A DNA stretch of 64,000 nt from Euglena gracilis. Taxonomy: Eukaryota > Euglenida > Euglenophyceae > Euglenales. A program made the translations under genes and the position numbers. How positions within the stretch are numbered: the first letter of the stretch is position 1; the number at the start of each line of letters is the position of its first letter. Of this stretch, positions 28,400-39,500 are shown piece by piece. The notes beneath the pieces were generated by a model. The model had not been told where the DNA came from. It did not search any database and was given only the letters and a program-made list of their open reading frames with translations. Where the stretch lies: positions 38,301,703 through 38,365,702 of the forward strand of contig CP154954.1 of NCBI GenBank assembly GCA_039621445.1, in the 5' to 3' direction.

Positions 28400-28930
28400 T
28401 CTGCTTTGTAAAGGCCCCAGGGCAACCGATAAAATTTTGGGTGGCGGTCCCTTGGCAACAAAGTACCACAATGATGGTTGATCCCGCATGAATGGTCTGG
28501 GGGAGGGAGGCTGGAGTCGGCCGCTGGACTGCCAAATGGCACTGACATTTGGCTAACTGGAGAAAAATTTTCCCTGTGGCTCACAAATGGCCAAAATGGC
28601 ATTCTTGGGTGGCCATATCCCAAATCGCAAAATCTTGGCTTTTCGGCATACCATGACCCCCCCAAATGTCCCTTCTGCAAATGTCAGTCTGCAAAAAATT
28701 CACTGGTTTTTTGATTTCTTTCAAATTTTGTGTTGGGACCACCCTCTCCAATCCGCTGAATAAGAAAAAGTCATGACCAGTCCAATTACCCTCACCCCCC
28801 CTCTCCCCCAGATTGCCCCCCTGATTGGCCTTTCGGGGTCCGGCAGAAGAGATCCAATCCGGGGGGGGGGAGGGTATGCACAAGATTTGACCAATTTTGC
28901 ATAGGTCAAAAAATGAGGGGGTGGGGGTCC
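28400..28930. other. No gene recognised; right copy of GCCAAGGGACC repeat at 28410-28465
   Basis: Apart from that repeat, the frames overlap on both strands and no splice-bounded block with biased codons was seen. CATACCATGACCCCCCC at 28647 is another TACCATG word. Confidence 0.4.
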
Positions 28931-29262
28931 TCCAGCCACCCCCTTAATTGGCCAAATGGGGGTCTGAAGCCATTGGTTAAATTGGGCTGAGTTGAGGGCA
29001 TTTTGGGCAATCCTTCGGTACCACCTCCCCCCCCCCTAATTGACCGTGGGACCTCTCCACGGTCACCCCCCATTTGGTCAATTAGGGGGGGGGGGTTCAA
29101 TTAGGGGGGGTTGGTCAATTAGGGAAGGGGTACCGTCTTTTTGGGGGTGCTTCGGCACGGAATCCCCCCGGGCAGTCAATTAGGGGGGGGGGGTTGAAAA
29201 AATTTTCCCCGGGGCGTTTGGTCAATTAGGGGGGGGTCAATTAGGGGGGGGAGGTGGTAATA
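28930..29262 (+). repeat. GGTCAATTAGGGGGG repeat, forward copy
   Basis: TCAATTAGGGGGG words occur seven or more times, with GACCGTGGGACCTCTCCACGGTCAC and AAAAAATTTTCCCCGGGGCG between. In reverse complement this matches 11438-11640. Confidence 0.6.
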
Positions 29263-29347
29263 AATTTTTAACACAAAAAAAGTCAGCCATTTTTAGCCAT
29301 TTTGATCCGTTTTGAATCCATTTTCACACTTTCCTCCTCTGTCACAG

Positions 29348-29449
29348 CTCCAGCACCACCTCCCTCCCGCCGCCGATCACTTGGTGACCGCCGGCGCCTC
29401 TCCCCTTCCTCAGCCACACAATTGCTCCGGACCAAAAACCACATCTTTG
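29348..29449 (+). CDS. Exon, Pro/His-rich (unknown protein), 34 codons
   Basis: TTTCCTCCTCTGTCACAG (AG at 29346-29347) is a textbook acceptor, and GTGAGA at 29450 a textbook donor. The 102 bases between are in phase 0 and open: LQHHLPPAADHLVTAGASPL, then PQPHN and CSGPKTTSL, with high third-position GC. The PPAADHLVTAGASP piece resembles LPPHHLVIAGPAALP, repeated in the 30.2-31.9 kb units downstream. That suggests tandem exon duplication within one gene. It is probably an early exon of the plus-strand gene that continues to 33.47 kb or beyond. The function is unknown. Confidence 0.55.
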
Positions 29450-29710
29450 GTGAGAAAAGTCGGACAGAATCTCATTAAAATGTGGGGGAATCTCACAAAT
29501 TGTGAAGGAAAATGCCAACTGCAAAGACCTCCACCAGGGAAAATATCCATGATGAGCACCCCATGACGCAACCACCCGGGGCAATTTGGGCAAACCTGGA
29601 GTATTTCCCCTATTTGGAGCAATTGCATGCTGACAATTCCTCCCCGCCCCTCTCCCTCCTCTCCCCGCCGCCCTCCCCCTTCCACTCGCCCTCCCCATGC
29701 CGGCGCACAG

Positions 29711-31907
29711 GGTTGCATGGGAAGCTCCGCAGACATGAGGTAGTTGGCAGGGGAGGGTCACCCCCCCCGCCAGGGGGGTACGGTGGCGAGGGGGATCCAC
29801 CCCCCCCCAGTGTCAAAAGGAGGGTCCCCCCACCCCCCTCCCCCTCCTCCCCCTCCAAAAAAAATCTTCCGACGCTTCGCACTAAGTGTGCATTTTGGGA
29901 CTCTCTTGAGGCTCAGCATGAAATTTCGGCAAAATGGCCAAAAACGACGTCACTCGGGACAGGCGGGGAGTTGTGGGGAAATCAAAATACTGTTAGATGG
30001 GCCATTTTAAGGGCTGCAATTTTGTTCTCCGGACATTTCCTCTAATTCCCTGCCATTTTGAGAAATACCAGAAATTGATTTTTTGACCTCCCCAAAAAAC
30101 GGCCAAAATTTTCGACAACCGAAAACTGGGGGTTGGAGGCGGGGTCCTCCCAACCCCCCCCCCCATTTTGGAAGGATGCTGCCCCCACTCCCATCCCTCC
30201 TCCGAGATCCCATGCGGCCCTGCCGCCGCATCACCTGGTGATCGCCGGCCCGCCGCCCTCCCCCTTCGCCTCGCCTCGCCCTCCCCACGCCGGCACACAG
30301 GATTGCATGGGAAGTTTCGGAAGGAAGTCCGCAGACAGAGGTTGGTGGTAGCAACCCCCCCCGGGGGGGGGGCAAGCTGGCGGGGGGCCATTTCTGAGAA
30401 ATGCCCAAAAAGCTGATTTTTTTAACCCGGAAAATGGCCAAAAATTTCGGCAACCGAAAACTGGGGGTCGGAGGCGAGGACCCCCCCCCCAGCTTTGGAA
30501 GGGTGCTCCCCCCCACTCCCTCCTCCGAGATTCCCATGCGGCCCTGCCGCCGCATCACCTGGTGATCGCCGGCCCCGCCGCCCTCCCCCTTCGCCTCGTC
30601 GCCCTCCCCCTTCGCCTCGCCCTCCCCACGCCGGCACACAGGGTTGCATGGGAAGTTCCGCAGGCAGAGGTTGGTGGTAGCAACCCCCCCCCGGGGGGGG
30701 GCAAGGTGGCGGGGGGCCATTTCTGAGAAATGCCCAAAAAGCTGATTTTTTTAACCCGGAAAATGGCCAAAAATTTCGGCAACCGAAAACTGGGGGTCGG
30801 AGGCGAGGTCCTACCCCCCCCCCCCCCCAGCTTTGGAAGGGTGCTCCCCCCACTCCCTCCTCTGAGATTCCCATGCGACCCTGCCGCCGTATCACCTGGT
30901 GATCGCCGGCCCCCCCCCCCCCCCCCCTCGCCTCCTCCCCCCCACGCCGGCACACAGGGTTGCATGGGAAGTTCCGCAGACAGAGGTTGGTGGTAGCAAC
31001 CCCCCCCCCGGGGGGGGGCAAGGTGGCGGGGGGCCATTTCTGAGAAATGCCCAAAAAGCTGATTTTTTTAACCCGGAAAATGGCCAAAAATTTCGGCAAC
31101 CGAAAACTGGGGGTCGGAGGCGAGGTCCTACCCCCCCCCCCAGCTTTTGAAGGGTGCTCCCCCCCCACTCCCTCCTCTGAGATTCCCATGCGACCCTGCC
31201 GCCGTATCACCTGGTGATCGCCGGCCCCGCCGCCCTCCCCCTTCGCCTCGCCCTCCCCACGCCGGCACACAGGGTTGCATGGGAAGTTCCGCAGGCAGAG
31301 GTTGGTGGTAGCACCCCCCCCCCTGGGGGGGCAAGGTGGCGGGGGGCCATTTCTGAGAAATGCCCAAAAAGCTCATTTTTTTAACCCGGAAAATGGCCAA
31401 AAATTTCGGCAACCGAAAACTGGGGGTCGGAGGCGAGGTCCTCCCACCCCCCCCCCCAGCTTTGGAAGGGTGCTCCCCCCACTCCCTCCTCTGAGATTCC
31501 CATGCGACCCTGCCGCCGTATCACCTGGTGATCGCCGGCCCCGCCGCCCTCCCCCTTCGCCTCGTCGCCCTCCCCCTTCGCCTCGCCCTCCCCACGCCGG
31601 CACACAGGGTTGCATGGGAAGTTCCGCAGGCAGAGGTTGGTGGTAGCACCCCCCCCCCTGGGGGGGCAAGGTGGCGGGGGGCCATTTCTGAGAAATGCCC
31701 AAAAAGCTGATTTTTTTTAACCCGGAAAATGGCCAAAAATTTCGGCAACCGAAAACTGGGGGTCGGAGGCGAGGTCCTCCCCCCCCCCCCCCCCAGCTTT
31801 GGAAGGGTGCTCCCCCCCCACTCCCTCCTCCGAGATTCCCATGCGGCCCTGCCGCCGCATCACCTGGTGATCGCCGGCCCCGCCGCCCTCCCCCTTCGCC
31901 TCGCCAT
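29711..31907 (+). repeat. Tandem units of exon-like segment plus GTTGCATGGGAA element
   Basis: GGTTGCATGGGAAG or its variant starts at 29711, 30301, 30642, 30958, 31273 and 31608 (spacing mostly 315-341). Each unit has (1) an inverted-repeat element from GGTTGCATGGGAA to GAGATTCCCATGC with an AT-rich core (GCCCAAAAAGCTGATTTTTT), and (2) a GC-rich segment that reads LPPHHLVIAGPAALPLRLAL then PTPAHR with nearly all third bases G or C. The GC-rich segment is directly followed by AG|GGTTGCAT. If element 1 is spliced out, the product repeats the LVIAGPAALP module. No AG is present at the element's right end, so splicing is unproven. The opposite strand is also open (GDHQVMRRQGRMGISEEG), so coding strand is an inference from neighbours. 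Confidence 0.55.
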
Positions 31908-31925
31908 TCTCCCGGTGGCCCCCAT

Positions 31926-32158
31926 CCTGGCCCTCCCGGCCCCCGCCCTGGCCCTCCCGGCCCCCGCCCTGGCCCTCCCGGCCCCCGCCCTGGCCCTCCC
32001 GGCCCCCGCCCTGGCCCTCCCGGCCCCCGCCCTGGCCCTCCCGGCCCCCGCCCTGGCCCTCCCGGCCCCCGCCCTGGCCCTCCCGGCCCCCGCCCTGGCC
32101 CTCCCGGCCCCCGCCCTGGCCCTCCCGGCCCCCGCCCTGGCCCTCCCGGCCCCCACCG
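31926..32158 (+). repeat. 21-bp minisatellite (Ala-Leu-Pro heptad)
   Basis: About 11 copies of GCCCTGGCCCTCCCGGCCCC(C). Because 21 is divisible by three, all six frames stay open; the plus frame continuing from the preceding exon-like segment reads repeated ALALPAP. It leads into PTPLATPLLN before an inverted-repeat element at 32191. It could be a coding minisatellite in a Pro-rich ectodomain. Confidence 0.8.
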
Positions 32159-32190
32159 TGTTGGCCCTCCCAGCGCCCACCCCGCTGGCC

Positions 32191-32474
32191 ACACCATTGC
32201 TCAACGCCGGTCCTACCCCAACCGGGGGGCCGGGGGGGGGGGGTGGTGACCAACTGGTTTCTTCAGAGTGACTGACTGGTTTTTTGCCCCCCCCCAAGGG
32301 GTGGGGTAGGCCCGAAAATGAAAAAGTGTATTTTTCGAGATTTTTTGGCAAATGCGCATTGCCTCCTGAAGAGTGGCCAATCCCTCCGGGGGGGGGGGGA
32401 CTGACTGGTTTTTTTGGAGTGGAAAGCAACCCCCTTCCCCCCCCCCCCCCCCGGGGGTCGCTGAGCAATGGTGT
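32191..32474 (+). mobile_element. ACACCATTGCTCA inverted-repeat element, copy 1
   Basis: The ends are ACACCATTGCTCAACG and CGCTGAGCAATGGTGT. The interior has GTGACTGACTGGTTTTTT near each end. GCTGGCC lies immediately left (32184-32190) and two bases to the right (TGCTGGCCC), a probable 7-9-bp duplication. It has GT (GTCCTACC) near the left and AG (GCTGAG) at the right end, so it could act as an intron within the LALPAP-coding region. Confidence 0.65.
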
Positions 32475-32574
32475 GCTGCTGGCCCTCCCAGCGCCCATCC
32501 TGCCGGCCCCCCAGCCTATCCTGCTGGCCCTCCCAGCACCCACCCTGCGGGCCTGCCGGCCCATCCTGCTGGCC

Positions 32575-32859
32575 ACACCATTGCTTAACACCTGTCGTAC
32601 CCCAACCGGGGGGGGTATGCCCAATAATGAAATATTGGCTGGCCTGACGCCGAAGTTGCAGGAATTTTTTTTGGATTTATATATATATGTATATAATATG
32701 TTTTTTTTAATATAAATATGTATATGTATGTATACGTCTGTACACATACAATGAAAAAGTGACTGACTGGTTTTTCCGGAAGTAGTGACTGACTGGTTTT
32801 TTTTTGGAGTGGAAAGCAACCCCCCCCCCCCCCCCCCCGGGGTCGCTGAGCAATGGTGT
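32575..32859 (+). mobile_element. ACACCATTGCTCA inverted-repeat element, copy 2
   Basis: It starts ACACCATTGCTTAACA and ends GGTCGCTGAGCAATGGTGT, with the same GTGACTGACTGGTTTTTT words, flanked by GCTGGCC on both sides. It is separated from copy 1 by about 100 bp that again encode LALPAP-type sequence. A third copy is at 62665-63022. Confidence 0.65.
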
Positions 32860-33279
32860 GCTGCTGGCCCTCCCGGCACCCATCCCGCCAGCCCTCCCAG
32901 CCCTGCGGCCTGTTCAGGGTTTGTTCCCCTGGTGCACCTGACATGTTTTTTTCCCTTCAGAAATTATCGTTTTGCAAGGGGTTGCCCGCCAAAATGGCCA
33001 AATGTGCCCACCTGCTGCCAGGTTTTTTTTGAAGGTTTGCCGAAGATGTATCCATTTTGGACTTTCTCGACCGAGCAGAAGTCCCGGGGCTGTGCAGAAA
33101 CCCTCAACAGCCAATGGGTAACAAATGACAGATCAATGATATATAGTTATGTGCAACGTCCCCATTTTTCTGCACAACAACCAACCCTCGCCCCACCCCG
33201 CCGCCATCAACCAACCTCTTCCTCTACAACTACACTCCACTCAACTACTTCTACAACTACACTCCGCCACCTGCCCCAG
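32860..33279. other. Probable intron/exon transition, Pro-rich fragments
   Basis: 32860-32920 again encodes LLALPAP-like residues (LRPVQ then CAG|GGTTTG). TGTTTTTTTCCCTTCAG at 32943-32959 is a good acceptor. From 33147 a high-GC3 frame opens, with NYTPLNYFYNYTPPP just before the next exon. I could not choose exact boundaries. Confidence 0.35.
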
Positions 33280-33470
33280 CAGCCCCCAGCACCATCGATG
33301 CCGCCGCCCCCACGTTCCGCCCCAAACCTCCGATGCCCCCGGCCCCAATGCCCGCGCCCATCCCCAAGCCCACCAACAACACCCCCACCCCCACCACGAC
33401 TGCAACGACAACCGCCACCACCTGGGCTGTGGCCATCGTCGCCGTCATGCTCCTCTTCCTCGCCTTCCAG
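33280..33470 (+). CDS. Exon with Pro/Thr-rich stalk and transmembrane helix
   Basis: The frame is open from 33147 to the donor CCAG|GTATGT at 33471, phase 0, with nearly every third base G or C. The product has a Pro/Ala/Thr stalk (PMPAPIPKPTNNTPTPTTTA) then one hydrophobic helix, TTWAVAIVAVMLLFLAFQ, at the exon end. This is the layout of a single-pass membrane protein with a mucin-like, O-glycosylatable ectodomain; NNTP and upstream NYT could carry N-glycans. The start is uncertain: AG acceptors after a long pyrimidine-rich run lie at 33278-33279 and 33288-33289. Its donor opens onto the 207-bp satellite. The next exon in matching phase is at 53868. Specific function unknown. Confidence 0.65.
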
Positions 33471-33549
33471 GTATGTCTTGTTTACATTCCACGCATAATG
33501 GTCAGTCGCTGCAGTGTGATCCGAGTGATGCCAGTCGGTGCAGAGTGAT

Positions 33550-36500
33550 CCGATACGGGCGACACCACTGTCACCGGAGCCAGTGCTGGTGAACACCCTG
33601 CAGTAGCGAAACTTTGGCAATTATTTTTTTGGAATAATTCGGGGCGGGGGGGGGGCATGGGGGGAGGCGTGATTTTTCAGGGACAGATTGCCTCAATGCC
33701 AGCAAATTGGGGGGTGCCAAAAAGTGCGACCAGCCCCCGGGACCAGGTCGGCTGGGTTCCCCACCCCCAAAAACCCCACTGTCACCGGAACCACTGCTGG
33801 TAAAACACCCCGCAATAACAAAATTTTGGCCATTTTTCAGTGTAATTTGGGGCGGGGGCGGGGGGTGGGGGGGGGGGGCGTGATTTTTTGGGGCCAGATT
33901 GCCTCAATGCCAGGAATTTGGGGGGTGCCAAAAAGTGCGACCAGCCCCCGGGACCAGGTCGGCTGGGTTCCCCACCCCCAAAAACCCCACTGTCACCGGA
34001 ACCACTGCTGGTAAAACACCCCGCAATAGCGAAATTTTGGTAATTTTTAAGTGTAATTCGGGGCGGGGGGGGGGGGGGGGGGGGGCGTGATTTTTTGGGG
34101 CCAGATTGCCTCAATGCCAGGAATTTGGGGGGGGCAAAAAAGTGCGACCAGCCCCCGGGACCAGGTCGGCTGGGTTCCCCACCCCCAAAAACCCCACTGT
34201 CACCGGAACCACTGCTGTTAAAACACCCCGCAAAAGCGAAATTTTGGCCATTTTTAAGTGTAATTCGGGGCGGGGGCGGGGGGTGGGGGGGGGGCGTGAT
34301 TCTTTGGGGCCAGATTGCCTCAATGCCAGGAATTTGGGGGGTGCCAAAAAGTGCGACCAGGCCCCCGGGACCAGGTCGGCTGGGTTCCCCGCCGCCAAAA
34401 ACCCCACTGTCACCGGAACCACTGCTGTTAAAACACCCCGCAATAGCGAAATTTTGGTAATTTTTAAGTGTAATTCGGGGCGGGGGCGGGGGGTGGGGGG
34501 GGTCTTTGGGGCCAGATTGCCTCAATGCCAGGAATTTGGGGGGTGCCAAAAAGTGCGACCAGCCCCCGGGACCAGGTCGGCTGGGTTCCCCACCGCCAAA
34601 AACCCCACTGTCACCGGAACCACTGCTGGTAAAACACCCCGCAAAAGCGAAATTTTGGTAATTTTTAAGTGTAATTCGGGGCGGGGGCGGGGGGTGGGGG
34701 GGCGTGATTTTTTGGGGCCAGATTGCCTCAATGGCAGGTAATTGGGGGTGCCAAAAAGTGCGACCAGCCCCCGGGACCAGGTCAGCTGGGTTCCCCGCCC
34801 CCAAAAACCCCACTGTCACCGGAACCACTGCTGTTAAAACACCCCGCAATAGCGAAATTTTGGTAATTTTTAAGTGTAATTCGGGGCGGGGGCGGGGGGT
34901 GGGGGGGGGCGTGATTTTTTGGGGCCAGATTGCCTCAATGGCAGGAATTTGGGGGGTGCCAAAAAGTGCGACCAGCCCCCGGGACCAGGTCGGCTGGGTT
35001 CCCCACCCCCAAAAACCCCACTGTCACCGGAACCACTGCTGTTAAAACACCCCGCAATAGCGAAATTTTGGCCATTTTTAAGTGTAATTCGGGGCGGGGG
35101 CGGGGGGTGGGGGGGGGCGTGATTTTTTGGGGCCAGATTGCCTCAATGCCAGGAAATTGGGGGGTGCCAAAAAGTGCGACCAGGCCCCCGGGACCAGGTC
35201 AGCTGGGTTCCCCGCCCCCAAAAACCCCACTGTCACCGGAACCACTGCTGTTAAAACACCCCGCAATAGCGAAATTTTGGTAATTTTTAAGTGTAATTCG
35301 GGGCGGGGGCGGGGGGTGGGGGGGGGGCGTGATTTTTTGGGGCCAGATTGCCTCAATGCCAGGAATTTGGGGGGTGCCAAAAAGTGCGACCAGCCCCCGG
35401 GACCAGGTCGGCTGGGTTCCCCACCGCCAAAAACCCCACTGTCACCGGAACCACTGCTGGTAAAACACCCCGCAAAAGCGAAATTTTGGTAATTTTTAAG
35501 TGTAATTCGGGGCGGGGGCGGGGGGTGGGGGGGCGTGATTTTTTGGGGCCAGATTGCCTCAATGCCAGGAAATTGGGGGTGCCAAAAAGTGCGACCAGGC
35601 CCCCGGGACCAGGTCAGCTGGGTTCCCCGCCCCCAAAAACCCCACTGTCACCGGAACCACTGCTGTTAAAACACCCCGCAATAGCGAAATTTTGGTAATT
35701 TTTAAGTGTAATTCGGGGCGGGGGCGGGGGGTGGGGGGGGGGCGTGATTTTTTTGGGGCCAGATTGCCTCAATGGCAGGAATTTGGGGGGTGCCAAAAAG
35801 TGCGACCAGCCCCCGGGACCAGGTCGGCTGGGTTCCCCACCGCCAAAAACCCCACTGTCACCGGAAGCACTGCTGTTAAAACACCCCGCAATAGCGAAAT
35901 TTTGGCCATTTTTAAGTGTAATTCGGGGCGGGAGCGGGGGGTGGGGGGGGGCGTGATTTTTTGGGGCCAGATTCCCTCAATGCCAGGAAATTGGGGGGTG
36001 CCAAAAAGTGCGACCAGGCCCCCGGGACCAGGTCAGCTGGGTTCCCCACCCCCAAAAACCCCACTGTCACCGGAACCACTGCTGGTAAAACACCCCGCAA
36101 TAGCGAAATTTTGGTAATTTTTAAGTGTAATACGGAGCGGGGGCGGGGGGTGGGGGGGGGCGTGATTTTTTGGGGCCAGATTGCCTCAATGCCAGGAATT
36201 TGGGGGGTGCCAAAAAGTGCGACCAGCCCCCGGGACCAGGTCGGCTGGGTTCCCCACCCCCAAAAACCCCACTGTCACCGGAACCACTGCTGTTAAAACA
36301 CCCCAAAAGCGAAATTTTGGCCATTTTTTAAGTGTAATTCGGGGCGGGGGCAAGGGGTGGGGGGGGGCGTGATTTTTTGGGGCCAGATTGCCTCAATGCC
36401 AGGAATTTGGGGGGTGCCAAAAAGTGCGACCAGCCCCCGGGACCAGGTCGGCTGGGTTCCCCACCGCCAAAAACCCCACTGTCACCGGAACCACTGATGG

Positions 36501-39500
36501 TTAAACACCCCGCAATCGCGAAATTTGGTAATTTTTTAAAGTGAAATTCGGGGGGGGGGGGGGGGGGGGGGGGGGGCGTGATTTTTTGGGGCCAGATTGC
36601 CTCAATGGCAGGAATTTGGGGGGTGCCAAAAAGTGCGACCAGCCCCCGGGACCAGGTCGGCTGGGTTCCCCACCCCCAAAAACCCCACTGTCACCGGAAC
36701 CACTGCTGTTAAAACACCCCGCAATAGCGAAATTTTGGTAATTTTTAAGTGTAATTCGGGGCGGGGGCGGGGGGTGGGGGGGGGCGTGATTTTTTGGGGC
36801 CAGATTGCCTCAATGCCAGGAATTTGGGGGGTGCCAAAAAGTGCGACCAGCCCCCGGGACCAGGTCGGCTGGGTTCCCCACCGCCAAAAACCCCACTGTC
36901 ACCGGAACCACTGCTGTTAAAACACCCCGCAATAGCGAAATTTTGGTAATTTTTAAGTGTAATTCGGGGCGGGGGCGGGGGGTGGGGGGGGGCGTGATTT
37001 TTTGGGGCCAGATTGCCTCAATGCCAGGAATTTGGGGGGTGCCAAAAAGTGCGACCAGCCCCCGGGACCAGGTCGGCTGGGTTCCCCACCCCCAAAAACC
37101 CCACTGTCACCGGAACCACTGCTGTTAAAACACCCCGCAAAAGCGAAATTTTGGCCATTTTTAAGTGTAAGGGGGGGCGGGGGGGGGGGGGGGGGGGGGG
37201 GCGTGATTTTTTGGGGCCAGATTGCCTCAATGCCAGGAATTTGGGGGGTGCCAAAAAGTGCGACCAGCCCCCGGGACCAGGTCGGCTGGGTTCCCCACCG
37301 CCAAAAACCCCACTGTCACCGGAACCACTGCTGTTAAAACACCCCGCAATAGCGAAATTTTGGTAATTTTTAAGTGTAATTCGGGGCGGGGGGGGGGGGT
37401 CGTGATTTTTTGGGGCCAGATTGCCTCAATGCCAGGAATTTGGGGGGTGCCAAAAAGTGCGACCAGCCCCCGGGACCAGGTCGGCTGGGTTCCCCGCCCC
37501 CAAAAACCCCACTGTCACCGGAACCACTGCTGTTAAAACACCCCGCAAAAGCGAAATTTTGGTAATTTTTAAGTGTAATTCGGGGCGGGGGCGGGGGGTG
37601 GGGGGGGCGTGATTTTTTGGGGCCAGATTGCCTCAATGGCAGGAATTTGGGGGGTGCCAAAAAGTGCGACCAGCCCCCGGGACCAGGTCGGCTGGGTTCC
37701 CCACCGCCAAAAACCCCACTGTCACCGGAACCACTGCTGTTAAAACACCCCGCAATAGCGAAATTTTGGCCATTTTTAAGTGTAATTCGGGGCGGGGGCG
37801 GGGGGTGGGGGGGGGCGTGATTTTTTGGGGCCAGATTGCCTCAATGCCAGGAAATTGGGGGTGCAAAAAAGTGCGACCAGCCCCCGGGACCAGGTCGGCT
37901 GGGTTCCCCGCCCCCAAAAACCCCACTGTCACCGGAACCACTGCTGTTAAAACACCCCGCAATAGCGAAATTTTGGTAATTTTTAAGTGTAATTCGGGGC
38001 GGGGGGGGGGGGGGGGGGGTTTTTTGGGGTCAGATTGCCTCAATGGCAGGAATTTGGGGGGTGCCAAAAAGTGCGACCAGCCCCCGGGACCATGTGGGCT
38101 GCGTTCCCCCCGGCAAACAACCCCACTGTCAGCGGAACCACTGCTGTTAAAACACCCCGCAATAGCGAAATTTTGGCCATTTTTGAGTGTAATTCGGGTC
38201 TGGGGGGGGCGGGGGGGTGCGCGTGATTTTTTGGGGGCAGATTGCCTCAATGCCAGGAATTTGGGGGGTGCCAAAAAGTGCGACCAGGCCCCGGGACCCA
38301 GTCGGCTGGGTTTCCCACCCCCCAAAAACCCCACTGTCACCGGAACCACTGCTGTTAAAACAGATCGCAAGAGCGAAATTTTGGTAATTTTTAAGTGTAA
38401 TTCTGGGCGGGGGAGGAGGAAAAAGATTTTTTGGGGCCAGATTGCCTCAATGCCAGGAATTTGGGGGGTGCCAAAAAGTGCGACCAGCCCCCGGGACCAG
38501 GTCAGCTAGGTTCCCCACCCCCAAAAACCCCACTGTCACCGGAACCACCGCTGGTAAAATACCCCGCAATATCGAAATTTTGGTTATTTTTAAGTGTAAT
38601 TCAGGGCGGGGGTGGGGGGGGCGTGATTTTTTGGGGCCAGATTGCCTCAATGCCAGGAATTTGGGGGGTGCCAAAAAGTGCGACCAGCCCCCCGGGACCA
38701 GGTCGGCTGGGTTCCCCACCCCCAAAAACCCCACTGTCACCGGAACCACTGCTGTTAAAACACCCCGCAATAGCGAATTTTTGTTTTTTTTTAAGTGTAA
38801 TTCGGGGCGGGGGCGGGGGGTGGGGGGGGCGTGATTTTTTGGGGCCAGATTGCCTCAATGCCAGGAATTTGGGGGGTGCCAAAAAGTGCGACCAGCCCCC
38901 CGGGACCAGGTCGGCTGGGTTCCCCACCCCCAAAAACCCCACTGTCACCGGAACCACTGCTGTTAAAACACCCCGCAATAGCGAAATTTTGGTAATTTTT
39001 AAGTGTAATTCGGGGCGGGGGCGGGGGGTGGGGGGGGGCGTGATTTTTTTGGGGCCAGATTGCCTCAATGCCAGGAATTTGGGGGGGGCCAAAAAGTGCG
39101 ACCAGCCCCCGGGACCAGGGTGTGCGGGCTTCCCCTCGCCAAAAACCCCACTGTTACCCGAACCACTGCTGTTAAAACACCCCGCAATAGCGAAATTTTG
39201 GTAATTTTTAAGTGTAATTCGGGGCGGGGGCGGGGGGTCGTGATTTTTTGGGGCCAGATTGCCTCAATGCCAGGAATTTGGGGGGTGCCAAAAAGTGCGA
39301 CCAGCCCCCGGGACCAGGTCGGCTGGGTTCCCCACCCCCAAAAACCCCACTGTCACCGGAACCACTGCTGGTAAAACACCCCGCAATAGCGAAATTTTGG
39401 TAATTTTTAAGTGTAATTCGGGGCGGGGGCGGGGGGTGGGGGGGGGGCGTGATTTTTTGGGGCCAGATTGCCTCAATGCCAGGAATTTGGGGGGTGCCAA

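Noticed and set aside
31373-32879. Frames of 274 and 339 codons on the minus strand (Gly/Arg/Ala repeats)
   Set aside because: All frames are open through the 21-bp minisatellite and the tandem units; splice signals in the neighbourhood point to the plus strand.
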